Positions 1 to 6,390 of a stretch of 6,912 nt of DNA are shown one piece after another (position 1 is the stretch's first letter; the number at the start of each line of letters is the position of its first letter). The translations under genes were made by a program, and so were the position numbers. The notes beneath the pieces were generated by a model. The model was not told where the DNA came from and ran no database searches. It saw nothing but the letters and a program-made list of their open reading frames with translations. This DNA comes from Actinomycetota bacterium (lineage in GTDB: Bacteria > Actinomycetota > Actinomycetes > S36-B12 > UBA10799), in contig JAUPKM010000173.1 of NCBI GenBank assembly GCA_030837445.1, forward strand, positions 1 through 6,912, read 5' to 3'.

Positions 1-1
1 C

Positions 2-370
2 CGTCGCCTGGCGTTGGACTACTTGCCCTATGAGACGCGCTCGGCCATGGGCATCTTCACCGCGGAGGAACGGGCGGCCACGGTGGCCGGCTACGACGCG
101 GGACCGGCGCCGGTCGGTGCCTCGGTCGACGTCGAGGAGGACGACCTCGAGGGTCTGGCCCAGTCGGCACCGATCGATGAGCGCGCGGCCCATGCCCCCT
201 CTGGCAGCAAGCCGGTGGCCGTCACGGTGCACTCCTCGGCCGAGTTGCTGGAGGAGATCACCGGCAAAGCCTCGGATGCCCCGTTGTGCATGACCTGCGG
301 CATCAAGATGCGCCCGGCAGGTTCCTGCTACGTGTGTGAGGGCTGCGGCAGCACCAGCGGCTGCAGCTGA
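2..370 (+). CDS. nrdJ: Class II (B12-dependent) ribonucleotide reductase, C-terminal fragment (5' end outside window)
   Basis: This is the last 122 residues of an adenosylcobalamin-dependent ribonucleoside-diphosphate reductase, the cytosolic enzyme that makes deoxyribonucleotides using a cobalamin radical. The frame is open to the left edge, so the catalytic barrel lies outside the window. It begins with a segment reading ALDYLPYETRSAMGI, which matches the end of the reductase core. A variable Asp/Glu/Ala/Pro-rich linker follows (about fragment residues 25-85). The tail then has the conserved pattern APLCMTCGIKMRPAG and SCYVCEGCGSTSGCS, with cysteines at fragment residues 96, 99, 109, 112, 115 and 121. 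In class II enzymes this Cys-rich tail is thought to relay reducing equivalents to the active site, and it may bind zinc. The TGA stop at 368-370 is followed by a hairpin. NrdJ identity is very likely from the tail alone. No NrdR-type control element is visible here because the promoter is outside. Confidence 0.93.
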   Translation, partial: RRLALDYLPYETRSAMGIFTAEERAATVAGYDAGPAPVGASVDVEEDDLEGLAQSAPIDERAAHAPSGSKPVAVTVHSSAELLEEITGKASDAPLCMTCGIKMRPAGSCYVCEGCGSTSGCS

Positions 371-383
371 GGCTCGCCTCTCA

Positions 384-443
384 CCGCGACCCTCCCGCGT
401 CCTCTGCCCACTCTCGGCGGCAGGGGAAGCAGGAGGGTCGCGG
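384..443. terminator. Nested hairpin between convergent genes, probable bidirectional terminator
   Basis: The arms CCGCGACCCTCC (384-395) and GGAGGGTCGCGG (432-443) are exact reverse complements, giving a 12-bp outer stem. Inside it a second stem pairs TCCTCTGCC (400-408) with GGCAGGGGA (419-427), with one G-U wobble on the + strand transcript. It begins 14 bases after the nrdJ stop and ends 7 bases before the stop of the opposing phosphoesterase gene, so the location suits termination for both. There is no T-tract on either side, so it is not a canonical intrinsic terminator; G+C-rich, U-poor hairpins are common at gene ends in actinobacteria. The pairing is seen directly; the termination role is inferred. 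Confidence 0.6.
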
Positions 444-449
444 CGTCGG

Positions 450-1967
450 CTACGCCGACTCCGGCAGGTTCAGCCTGCCGTCCTTGGTCAGGTGGTCCAT
501 GAGCCATCTGCGGGCATGGCTCGCGTTGGCGTCGGTCGGGGCCTTCGCGGGGTCGATGCCCAGCAGCGCCGCTGCCGAGCCCAGCGTGGCTTCGCCGAGT
601 TCGGACACGTACTCCTGGCCCAGGGTCTTGCGCTGGTCGAGTGCCATCTTGGAGGTGGGTTCATCGCCTGGGCGGATCGGCTGGAATCCGGGGTTGTCGA
701 TGCCGGCGGTGTAAGGCTGAGGCGTCGGCAGCCAGATGTCCGATCGTGGCTCGCTGCGGTTGAAGGCGGCGTCCACCGGTGTCGCCCAGGCATCGCGACG
801 GGTGAAGGCGCCGCCGAGGCCGAGCGTCTCGCGCAGCGTGCGCGTCATGGACGTGTTGGTGTGCAGTTCGCGGATCACCGTCCCGCGTTCGGTGTAGGCC
901 GAGGCGATGATGGTCGGCACCCGGATGCCGAGGCGGTCGAACGTGAAGCCCTCTTGCTCGACGATGCCGTCCGGCGAGATCGTCGCAGGGGGAGCGACGT
1001 GGTCGTAGCAGCCGCCATGCTCATCGAACATGACCACCAGGGCGGTCTCCTCCCATTGCGGCGAGGTCCGCACCGCCTGGTAGATGCTGGCCAGGAAGGC
1101 TTCCGCTGCCCGAATGTCCGTCGGCGGGTGGTAGTCCTGCAGGTTGCCATAGAGCATGCACGGTTCCACCCACGAGTACCGTGGCAGTTGCCCGGTCGCA
1201 GCATCGCTGAAGAACTCCTGGATGTGGACGGAGTGGGTCTTCCACAGTTTCCGGTGGTGCAGGCCGCCGAGGTTGATCGACTCGAAGGGAATGATCTGCG
1301 ACGGGTCGAAGTAGGCCTTCCAAGGCACCCCTCGATCCGTGGCCCGGGTGAACAGGTTGGGCAGGTCGTTGTCCCACGCGTAGTCCCAGGTGATGTTGTT
1401 GTCGACTCGGCCCTTGCTGGTGCCGGCGTGAAAGAACGATCGGTTGGGAAACGTGCAGGTGGGTACGTCGCAGTGCCAGTGCGTGAACACTGCGAATTGC
1501 TCGGCGAGGCCGTTGATCACGGGTGCGGTCTGCGGGGTGAACACGCCGCCGATGCTCTGCATCTCGGCGTCGCTCAGTTCTCGTCCCGTCTGCCACCTGG
1601 AGTTGTAGAAGAAGTCCAGAGCGAACCCGTCCATCGTGGGCTGATCGCCAGCCTGCGGGGCGTTCCACGGGTCCTGCTGGCGTCTGGCGAAGCCCAGGTA
1701 GCCGGGCAGACCCGCATTGGACTCAGGCAGGTAGCGGCCGAACATCTGCACGTTGACGCTGGGGTACCCCTCGCCGGGGTCGGGGATGGGATCGTTGAAC
1801 AGGCGCGCCGGGCCGACGTTGACCACGCCGCCGGGGTAGGGCAGTTCGATGTCGCGACCACGGATGCCGTCGCTTGCGTCGATGTGCTCGAGGTGCCCGA
1901 GGAGGTTGTCGAAGGAGCGGTTCTCGAACATCACGACGACCCAGTTCTTGATCCGTTCCATCGTCAT
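450..1967 (-). CDS. Phosphoesterase, phospholipase C/acid phosphatase (AcpA) family, no signal peptide
   Basis: A 505-residue enzyme of the bacterial phosphoesterase family (Pfam Phosphoesterase, PF04185 type), which includes non-haemolytic phospholipases C and acid phosphatase AcpA and belongs to the alkaline-phosphatase-like fold. Visible family motifs are VVVMFENRSFDNLLG (residues 10-24), with the Glu15-Asn16 pair expected to bind metal; TFPNRSFFHAGTS (172-184), with Ser177 as the probable nucleophile; YSWVEP (264-269) followed by DYHPPTD (278-284); and MFDEHGGCYDHVAPP (313-327), with metal-binding Asp315-Glu316. The catalytic set looks complete. I chose the ATG at 1967 because GGGAGG lies 7 bases upstream and the family's first strand starts at once; an in-frame ATG at 2033 would add 22 residues that resemble nothing. 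Neither start gives a hydrophobic or twin-arginine leader, although most relatives are secreted. It lies downstream of the FUSC-like gene on the same strand. The substrate (phosphatidylcholine, another phospholipid or a phosphomonoester) cannot be decided. Confidence 0.9.
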   Translation of the reverse strand: MTMERIKNWVVVMFENRSFDNLLGHLEHIDASDGIRGRDIELPYPGGVVNVGPARLFNDPIPDPGEGYPSVNVQMFGRYLPESNAGLPGYLGFARRQQDPWNAPQAGDQPTMDGFALDFFYNSRWQTGRELSDAEMQSIGGVFTPQTAPVINGLAEQFAVFTHWHCDVPTCTFPNRSFFHAGTSKGRVDNNITWDYAWDNDLPNLFTRATDRGVPWKAYFDPSQIIPFESINLGGLHHRKLWKTHSVHIQEFFSDAATGQLPRYSWVEPCMLYGNLQDYHPPTDIRAAEAFLASIYQAVRTSPQWEETALVVMFDEHGGCYDHVAPPATISPDGIVEQEGFTFDRLGIRVPTIIASAYTERGTVIRELHTNTSMTRTLRETLGLGGAFTRRDAWATPVDAAFNRSEPRSDIWLPTPQPYTAGIDNPGFQPIRPGDEPTSKMALDQRKTLGQEYVSELGEATLGSAAALLGIDPAKAPTDANASHARRWLMDHLTKDGRLNLPESA

Positions 1968-2087
1968 GGTGGGGCCTCCCGAGAAGTTCGACGTGGACTC
2001 TCGCAGTCTTGCCCAGATCTCGCGGACATGCACGCCACGTGTTTCAGGGATTGCATCATCGAGGCGAGCGATGCTGGAGGCGCGAGA
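1968..2087. other. 120-bp intergenic gap between FUSC-like and phosphoesterase genes
   Basis: The gap separates two genes that both read leftwards. Apart from the phosphoesterase ribosome binding site next to 1967, I see no convincing -35/-10 pair and no stable hairpin with a T-tract. The frame extension of the phosphoesterase to 2033 covers part of it but looks non-coding. The two genes may be co-transcribed, or the gap may hold an unrecognised promoter. Confidence 0.4.
1975..1980 (-). promoter_or_regulatory. Ribosome binding site that sets the phosphoesterase start
   Basis: On the minus strand the hexamer GGGAGG stands 7 bases before the ATG at 1967. It is a good Shine-Dalgarno match at proper spacing and supports this start over the longer in-frame ATG at 2033. 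Confidence 0.7.
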
Positions 2088-4022
2088 TCAGCCGTGTGCG
2101 GTCAGGGTGCGCAGTTGCTCGGCTTGGCGCCGCATGTTGTCGAACAGCACGACGGCCGCCGCCGACCACACATCGTTGCCGACCCACTGCGGTACCACCG
2201 GTGGCGACGGCAGTGCCACGTCGCGCAGGAGAGCATCGCGTTGCGCTGATAGAGCCTCACCGGCTCTGGACCACGTGGGTGTGACCGGGTTCGGCTCATC
2301 GCTCTCTTTGCACACTGCCACCACGGAGCAAGCCTGGGCCACCACCCGGGCGCCATCGAGCCAGTCGGCGGCGTCTCCGCGATCCCAACCGCGACCACCC
2401 GACCCGATATCTGCGATGTCGACGCATCGCAGGAATTGGCTCTGGGCCTCGGCCGCCAGCCTGGGCAGTGAATCGCCGCCGGTGGGAGCATCGGTGATCG
2501 CCTTGGACGAGGTCAGCATGAGGTCGGCGATGGCGCGGCGCGTTCTGGCGCGAAGGTGGCGCGGCGCCAGCGCCAGGGCCACCAACACCGCCGCCGCCGT
2601 GCCGAGCGCGACATCGACGGCCCGCTCCGGGACGGCCGCGACACTGGTTCCCGCAGTGGCCAGCGTGAGCAGAGTCAACGAGAGAACGGTGAAGAAGCCC
2701 TGGCCGAGCAGCGTGCCGGACGAGGAATGGGGTGCCGACATCGAGATCCCTGCGGCCAGTAGCAACACCAGCCACCACCCGGGGTTGCTGGGACTCAGGA
2801 TCGCGGCGACGCCGAGGAAGACCATCGCACCCACCAGGGTTCCGACCACGATTGCTCCGGACTTGGTCGCCGCCCGACTCGCGGAGGGGTAGAAGGCGCT
2901 CACCGCCACCAGCAGGATCCACTGCGGATGAGTGGTGGGCAGGTAGTCGGCGGCCAGCACGAGCACACCGAACAAGACAGCGGTGGCGGCCACCGCGCGC
3001 GCAACCGGACTGTCGGACGTGAGGCGGTCGCGCACTCCGCCCCACAGGCCTGGCGGCAGCCACCATGAGTGGCCCGCCGCTCCCGGCAGCATCTGCAGCG
3101 TGTGCCGGCCGACGGCGCGGCTGGCCTGCATGACTGCGGCATCGTCGAAGGACGTCTTTGAGGTGGGTTGGTCCAGGCGCCGCAACGCCGACGTCAGCGC
3201 GACGAGGTCCGTGGTGGAGCGGGGATGTTCCAGGCATTGGCGGCTGGAACGCAGCACGTCGGCCGCGGATGCGTTGGTCCTGGGTGCGTGGCCCGAACCC
3301 AGCACATCAGCAAGGAACGTGAGATCTGCCAGTAGGCTCACCGATGCCTGGGCCGACGGCAGCGGCGAGGCGGGGCGTTCCGGGCGGGCCAGATACACGC
3401 CCACCATGGCGGTCGCTGTGTCGCGGAGATCGGCGCCGGGGCGGCTACCGGCGAGCACGCTCGCGCAGGCATCCAGAAGTGAGGACGTGGCGCCACGCAC
3501 CGGCGAAACCCAGGGCGCCGGACCGATGGTGAAGGCCAGCCCAGTGGCCAGGAGACCACCCATGAGGGCGGCAGCCGCCAGAGGGGCTGGGCGGTCGCCC
3601 TGGATTCCGGCGGCGGCGCCCACGAGGAGATCCGCCAGCAGTGCGGTGCCAGCCGACACCAGCAGACCGCCGGCACTGCGCAGCAGGGCCAGCAGGCTGG
3701 CAAGCGTTGCGACTACCAGGGCGAGGGCCCCGATCGGCAACGATCCCGCGGCCGTGCCAACCCCAACCAGGGCCGCACCGGCTGTGGCCGTGACCAGGTA
3801 GGCGCGCAACCGTCGCCGCGGATCTCCATGGAAGTCGGCCAGCACCAACAGCAACCCCGTCAGCACTGCGACTCCGGTGGGGGCGGGCTGGTTGAACACT
3901 CGCAGGCCCAGCCAGGCACCGAGGCCGGCCAGGGCGACACCCCGGATGCCCAGCGCCGTCCGGAACCCGCTCACGCCGCGATCATCCTCCACCGGGGCGG
4001 CCCGACAAATCTGTTCCCACAT
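2088..4022 (-). CDS. FUSC-family (fusaric acid resistance/YccS-like) integral membrane protein, putative exporter
   Basis: A 644-residue polytopic inner-membrane protein with the duplicated plan of FUSC/aromatic acid exporter-like proteins. Block one has about six hydrophobic helices (roughly residues 26-43, 48-64, 75-93, 97-114, 117-140, 147-167). A soluble helical region (about 175-335) follows, then block two (roughly 341-359, 366-380, 388-409, 414-430, 437-458, 468-487) and a cytoplasmic C-terminal tail of about 155 residues. Block two carries the family-like stretch YLPTTHPQWILL (360-371) and later GAIVVGTLVGAMVFLG (389-404), as in FUSC_2 domains. Relatives are associated with efflux of aromatic acids or related compounds, but many have no known substrate, so transport of any particular compound is not claimed. 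The ATG at 4022 has only a weak upstream purine stretch (GAGACGGA). A GTG at 3974, with GGAGG 11 bases upstream, is an in-frame alternative giving 628 residues that still keep the first helix. The gene diverges from the PTS gene and precedes the phosphoesterase. Confidence 0.8.
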   Translation of the reverse strand: MWEQICRAAPVEDDRGVSGFRTALGIRGVALAGLGAWLGLRVFNQPAPTGVAVLTGLLLVLADFHGDPRRRLRAYLVTATAGAALVGVGTAAGSLPIGALALVVATLASLLALLRSAGGLLVSAGTALLADLLVGAAAGIQGDRPAPLAAAALMGGLLATGLAFTIGPAPWVSPVRGATSSLLDACASVLAGSRPGADLRDTATAMVGVYLARPERPASPLPSAQASVSLLADLTFLADVLGSGHAPRTNASAADVLRSSRQCLEHPRSTTDLVALTSALRRLDQPTSKTSFDDAAVMQASRAVGRHTLQMLPGAAGHSWWLPPGLWGGVRDRLTSDSPVARAVAATAVLFGVLVLAADYLPTTHPQWILLVAVSAFYPSASRAATKSGAIVVGTLVGAMVFLGVAAILSPSNPGWWLVLLLAAGISMSAPHSSSGTLLGQGFFTVLSLTLLTLATAGTSVAAVPERAVDVALGTAAAVLVALALAPRHLRARTRRAIADLMLTSSKAITDAPTGGDSLPRLAAEAQSQFLRCVDIADIGSGGRGWDRGDAADWLDGARVVAQACSVVAVCKESDEPNPVTPTWSRAGEALSAQRDALLRDVALPSPPVVPQWVGNDVWSAAAVVLFDNMRRQAEQLRTLTAHG

Positions 4023-4155
4023 TTATTCCGTCTCGGGCAGAAATATCGGGAGATACGCGTCACACTTGCGTCGGACACACATTGATCTCAGCGCGCCTGG
4101 GCCAGATCCGATCAGGTCGTCGATCCGGTGCACTGAACTTCCCGATTGGAGCGAG
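4023..4155. promoter_or_regulatory. Divergent intergenic region between FUSC-like and PTS genes
   Basis: These 133 bases must hold the start signals of two divergent genes. The part nearest the FUSC-like gene (about 4021-4085) is clearly richer in A and T than the flanking coding DNA, with short runs such as ATTTATTCC and AGAAATATC. I could not fit a convincing -35/-10 pair with normal spacing for either direction. The hexamer GATCCG occurs at 4105-4110 and again at 4122-4127 in the same orientation, 17 bases apart, which might be a regulator site or chance. I saw no ribonucleic antiterminator (BglG/LicT type) site with a following terminator. The regulatory role is inferred from gene arrangement. 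Confidence 0.45.
4148..4151 (+). promoter_or_regulatory. Ribosome binding site of the PTS gene
   Basis: GGAG lies 4 bases before the ATG at 4156. The spacing is short, but it decides the start: the reading frame stays open upstream to 3877, yet that extension lies antisense to the FUSC-like gene and does not resemble an EIIB domain, whereas the EIIB domain begins within 10 residues of this ATG. Confidence 0.6.
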
Positions 4156-6312
4156 ATGGCAACCACGCAGGGAACCACGGCGGAGGAGATCGTCGCCAAA
4201 CTCGGTGGACCCGAGAACATCGTCAGTTTGACCCACTGTGCCACGCGCTTGCGCTTCACCCTGCGGGATGCCTCGAAGGTGGATGACAAAGCTGTCGGCG
4301 CGATCAAGGGTGTGATGGGGGCGGTACCGCAGGCAGGAGATCGCTACCAGGTGATCATCGGTGGCGGTGTGCAGACGGTCTACAACCAGATCATGAACCT
4401 GCCCTCGATGAACACCGGCGCAGCCAAGGCACAGCCGCTGTCCGACGAGGAGGTCAAGGCCGCCGAGCGCAACAAGGCTCGCGGCAAGTCGGCCAAGATG
4501 GACAGCTTCTTCGAGTACCTCTCGGACTCCTTCCGGCCCTTGCTCGGCGTGCTGCTCGGCGCCTCATTGATCATCGCCTTCGCCGCGATCCTCGACGCTT
4601 TCGGAGTCGTCGACTTCCGAGCCGAGGACAAGCCCGCGACGTGGGTATTCGTCGACGCCATGTGGCGGTCGGTCTTCTACTTCCTGCCGATCATGGTGGC
4701 CTACAACGCGGCCCGGAAACTCAATGTCGATGCCTGGGTGGGCGCTTCGGTCATGGCAGCGGTCATGACGCCCGAGTTCATGAGCCTGTCGGATCCGGAT
4801 CGGTTCCCGGACACCGTCTGCACAGTGAACGAGACGCTGGGCACGGACTCGTGCGTGGCGTACATCGGTGGCCTTCCGCTGCAGTTGAACGACTACGGCG
4901 GCCAGGTCTTCGTGCCGTTGTTGATGATCCCCGTGCTGGCGCTCGTGTACCACGGTCTCAAGCGGCTCATCCCCGAGAACGTGCAACTGGTGTTCGTGCC
5001 GTTCTTCACCATGGTCGTCATGATCCCGATCACCGCCTTCCTCATCGGCCCGCTAGGCGTGTGGTTGGGTAACGGCCTGGGCGAGATCCTCGCGTGGTTG
5101 AACAACGAGGTGCCGCTGCTGTTTGCCGTGATGATCCCGCTGCTGTACCCGTTCCTGGTGCCGCTGGGGCTGCACTGGCCGTTGAACGCGCTGATGCTGC
5201 AGAACATCAGCGTGCTGGGCTACGACTTCATCCAGGGCCCCATGGGTGCGTGGAACTTCGCCTGCTTCGGCGCCACTGCGGGTGTGCTCGTGCTGACCCT
5301 GCGCGACAGGGACCGCCAGCTGCGTCAGACAGCAACGGGCGCCTTGGCTGCGGGTCTGCTCGGAGGTATCTCCGAGCCCTCGCTCTACGGCATCCACCTG
5401 CGCTACAAGAAGATCTACCCACGCATGCTGGTCGGTTGCCTCGTGGGCGGCATCATCATTGGCGTGCTCGGCGGTGTGAAGACCGGGGCCTTCGCCTTCA
5501 CCTCGCTGTTGACCATCCCGGTGTTCGATCCGATCTTCGTCTACGTGATCGCCATCGCGGCGGCGTTCTTCTCGTCGATGTTCATGGTGATCATCTTCGG
5601 GTTCCGCACCAAGGAGGAGAAGGACGAGGCGCTGGCCGAGCAGGAGGCTGAGCACCAGGCCTTCCTGGCCGAGCAGGCCGCGCACGCGCACGCTGCCAAG
5701 CAGGCCGAGGAGAAGGAGTTGGTGGGTGCCGGCGTCGGCGCGGCCGGTGCTGGAGCTGCTGCTGTGGCAGGTGCGGCGGTTGCCTCGAGCACGTCCGGTG
5801 ACGGCGGTGCTGGCGGTGCAAGCGCCGCTGGGGCTGCTGGCTCCGACGGCGGGACAGCCGGAGCGACCTCCGTTGTCGGTGCCCCGGTCGCCGGCCAGGT
5901 AGTGGCGATCTCCGAGGTCAACGACCCCGTCTTCTCCTCGAAGATCCTCGGCGAAGGCGTCGGTATCCTGCCGTCCTCGGGACAGGTCGTCGCGCCGGTC
6001 TCCGGCGAGGTGATCTCGGTGCTGCCGCACGCCTATGGGCTCAAGACCGCCGACGGTGCGGAGGTTCTGGTCCACATCGGCATCGACACCGTCCAGTTGG
6101 ACGGTGAGCACTTCACCCCGGTCGCCGCAGTGGGCGAGCACCTCACCGCAGGTGACCCCCTCTGCACCGTCGACTACGAAGGTGTGAAGGCAGCGGGGTA
6201 CGACACCACCACGCTGGTGACCGTGACGAACACGGCCGCGATGGGTTCAGTGACCCCGCGGCCGCCCGCCAAGGTCGACGCCGGCGATCCGGTGCTGGAC
6301 GTCACCAACTAG
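4156..6312 (+). CDS. PTS sugar permease EIIBCA, glucose superfamily, beta-glucoside/sucrose type
   Basis: A complete 718-residue phosphotransferase-system permease that takes up a sugar through the membrane and phosphorylates it with phosphate passed from HPr. Domain order is B-C-A. EIIB spans about residues 8-80, with phospho-accepting Cys28 in SLTHCATRLRF. EIIC spans about 115-483, with membrane helices starting near 128, the conserved GLHWPLNA (338-345) and GISEPSLYGI (404-413, Glu407 in the sugar-binding motif). EIIA spans about 575-718, with His625 (LPHAYG) and the phospho-accepting His640 (VHIGIDTV); their 15-residue spacing equals that of His75 and His90 in E. coli IIA-Glc. Between EIIC and EIIA lies an unusual linker (484-574), first charged and helical, then Ala/Gly/Ser-rich. 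Domain order and EIIC motifs fit the beta-glucoside (BglF-like) group best; sucrose or trehalose is possible. No glycosidase or antiterminator gene adjoins it in the window. It is flanked by a divergent regulatory gap and a strong hairpin, so it looks monocistronic. Confidence 0.94.
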   Translation: MATTQGTTAEEIVAKLGGPENIVSLTHCATRLRFTLRDASKVDDKAVGAIKGVMGAVPQAGDRYQVIIGGGVQTVYNQIMNLPSMNTGAAKAQPLSDEEVKAAERNKARGKSAKMDSFFEYLSDSFRPLLGVLLGASLIIAFAAILDAFGVVDFRAEDKPATWVFVDAMWRSVFYFLPIMVAYNAARKLNVDAWVGASVMAAVMTPEFMSLSDPDRFPDTVCTVNETLGTDSCVAYIGGLPLQLNDYGGQVFVPLLMIPVLALVYHGLKRLIPENVQLVFVPFFTMVVMIPITAFLIGPLGVWLGNGLGEILAWLNNEVPLLFAVMIPLLYPFLVPLGLHWPLNALMLQNISVLGYDFIQGPMGAWNFACFGATAGVLVLTLRDRDRQLRQTATGALAAGLLGGISEPSLYGIHLRYKKIYPRMLVGCLVGGIIIGVLGGVKTGAFAFTSLLTIPVFDPIFVYVIAIAAAFFSSMFMVIIFGFRTKEEKDEALAEQEAEHQAFLAEQAAHAHAAKQAEEKELVGAGVGAAGAGAAAVAGAAVASSTSGDGGAGGASAAGAAGSDGGTAGATSVVGAPVAGQVVAISEVNDPVFSSKILGEGVGILPSSGQVVAPVSGEVISVLPHAYGLKTADGAEVLVHIGIDTVQLDGEHFTPVAAVGEHLTAGDPLCTVDYEGVKAAGYDTTTLVTVTNTAAMGSVTPRPPAKVDAGDPVLDVTN
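5605..5877 (+). other. Low-complexity interdomain linker region of the PTS permease
   Basis: These codons specify residues 484-574 between EIIC and EIIA. The first half (about 486-525) is rich in Glu, Ala, Gln, Lys and His, for example EEKDEALAEQEAEHQAFLA, and is likely one long helix or coiled coil. The second half (about 526-573) is almost only Ala, Gly, Ser, Val and Thr with a few Asp, likely flexible. The frame is continuous on both sides, so it is part of the protein and not an assembly break. The composition is seen directly; the structural reading is inference. Confidence 0.75.
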
Positions 6313-6320
6313 CGTCACCG

Positions 6321-6362
6321 AACTCGGGCTGCCCGCATCCGTAGATGCGGGCAGCCCGAGTT
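6321..6362. terminator. Perfect 19-bp hairpin, intrinsic terminator between convergent genes
   Basis: AACTCGGGCTGCCCGCATC (6321-6339) and its exact reverse complement (6344-6362) form a 19-bp stem with a CGTA loop. It starts 8 bases after the PTS stop codon and its + strand 3' side ends in TTT then CGCTG, a short T-tract. The opposing ABC transporter gene ends at 6391, 28 bases beyond, and on the minus strand the stem likewise ends in GTT, so it can serve both directions. The pairing is certain; the terminator role is very likely. Confidence 0.88.
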
Positions 6363-6390
6363 TCGCTGTCTTCGTAGCTGGTTGGGTCGT

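Noticed and set aside
1968..2033. A 22-residue N-terminal extension of the phosphoesterase from the ATG at 2033
   Set aside because: It lacks a leader-like or conserved sequence, and the ATG at 1967 has a well-placed GGGAGG.
336..2249. A 637-codon open frame on the + strand
   Set aside because: It is antisense to the phosphoesterase, which has clear family motifs and a ribosome site. The frame is open only because of high GC content; its translation is Arg/Val/Gly-rich with no recognisable domain.
1849..2892. A 347-codon open frame on the + strand
   Set aside because: It overlaps the ends of both leftward genes in antisense and gives an Arg/Ser/Thr/Ala-rich product without motifs or a ribosome site.
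2296..3237. A 313-codon open frame on the - strand inside the FUSC-like gene
   Set aside because: Same strand but a different frame from the FUSC-like gene, which has clear membrane helices; this one is Arg/Gly/His-rich and has none.
3877..4155. A 93-codon upstream extension of the PTS reading frame
   Set aside because: The extension lies largely antisense to the FUSC-like gene, resembles no domain, and the EIIB domain begins just after the ATG at 4156 with its own GGAG site.
4023..4155. A BglG/LicT-type antiterminator site before the PTS gene
   Set aside because: No matching ribonucleic antiterminator sequence and no overlapping terminator hairpin with a T-tract were found, and no antiterminator gene lies next to it.
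5053..6141. A 362-codon open frame on the - strand
   Set aside because: It is antisense to the EIIC and EIIA domains of the PTS permease, and its His/Arg/Gln/Asp-rich product matches no family I know.
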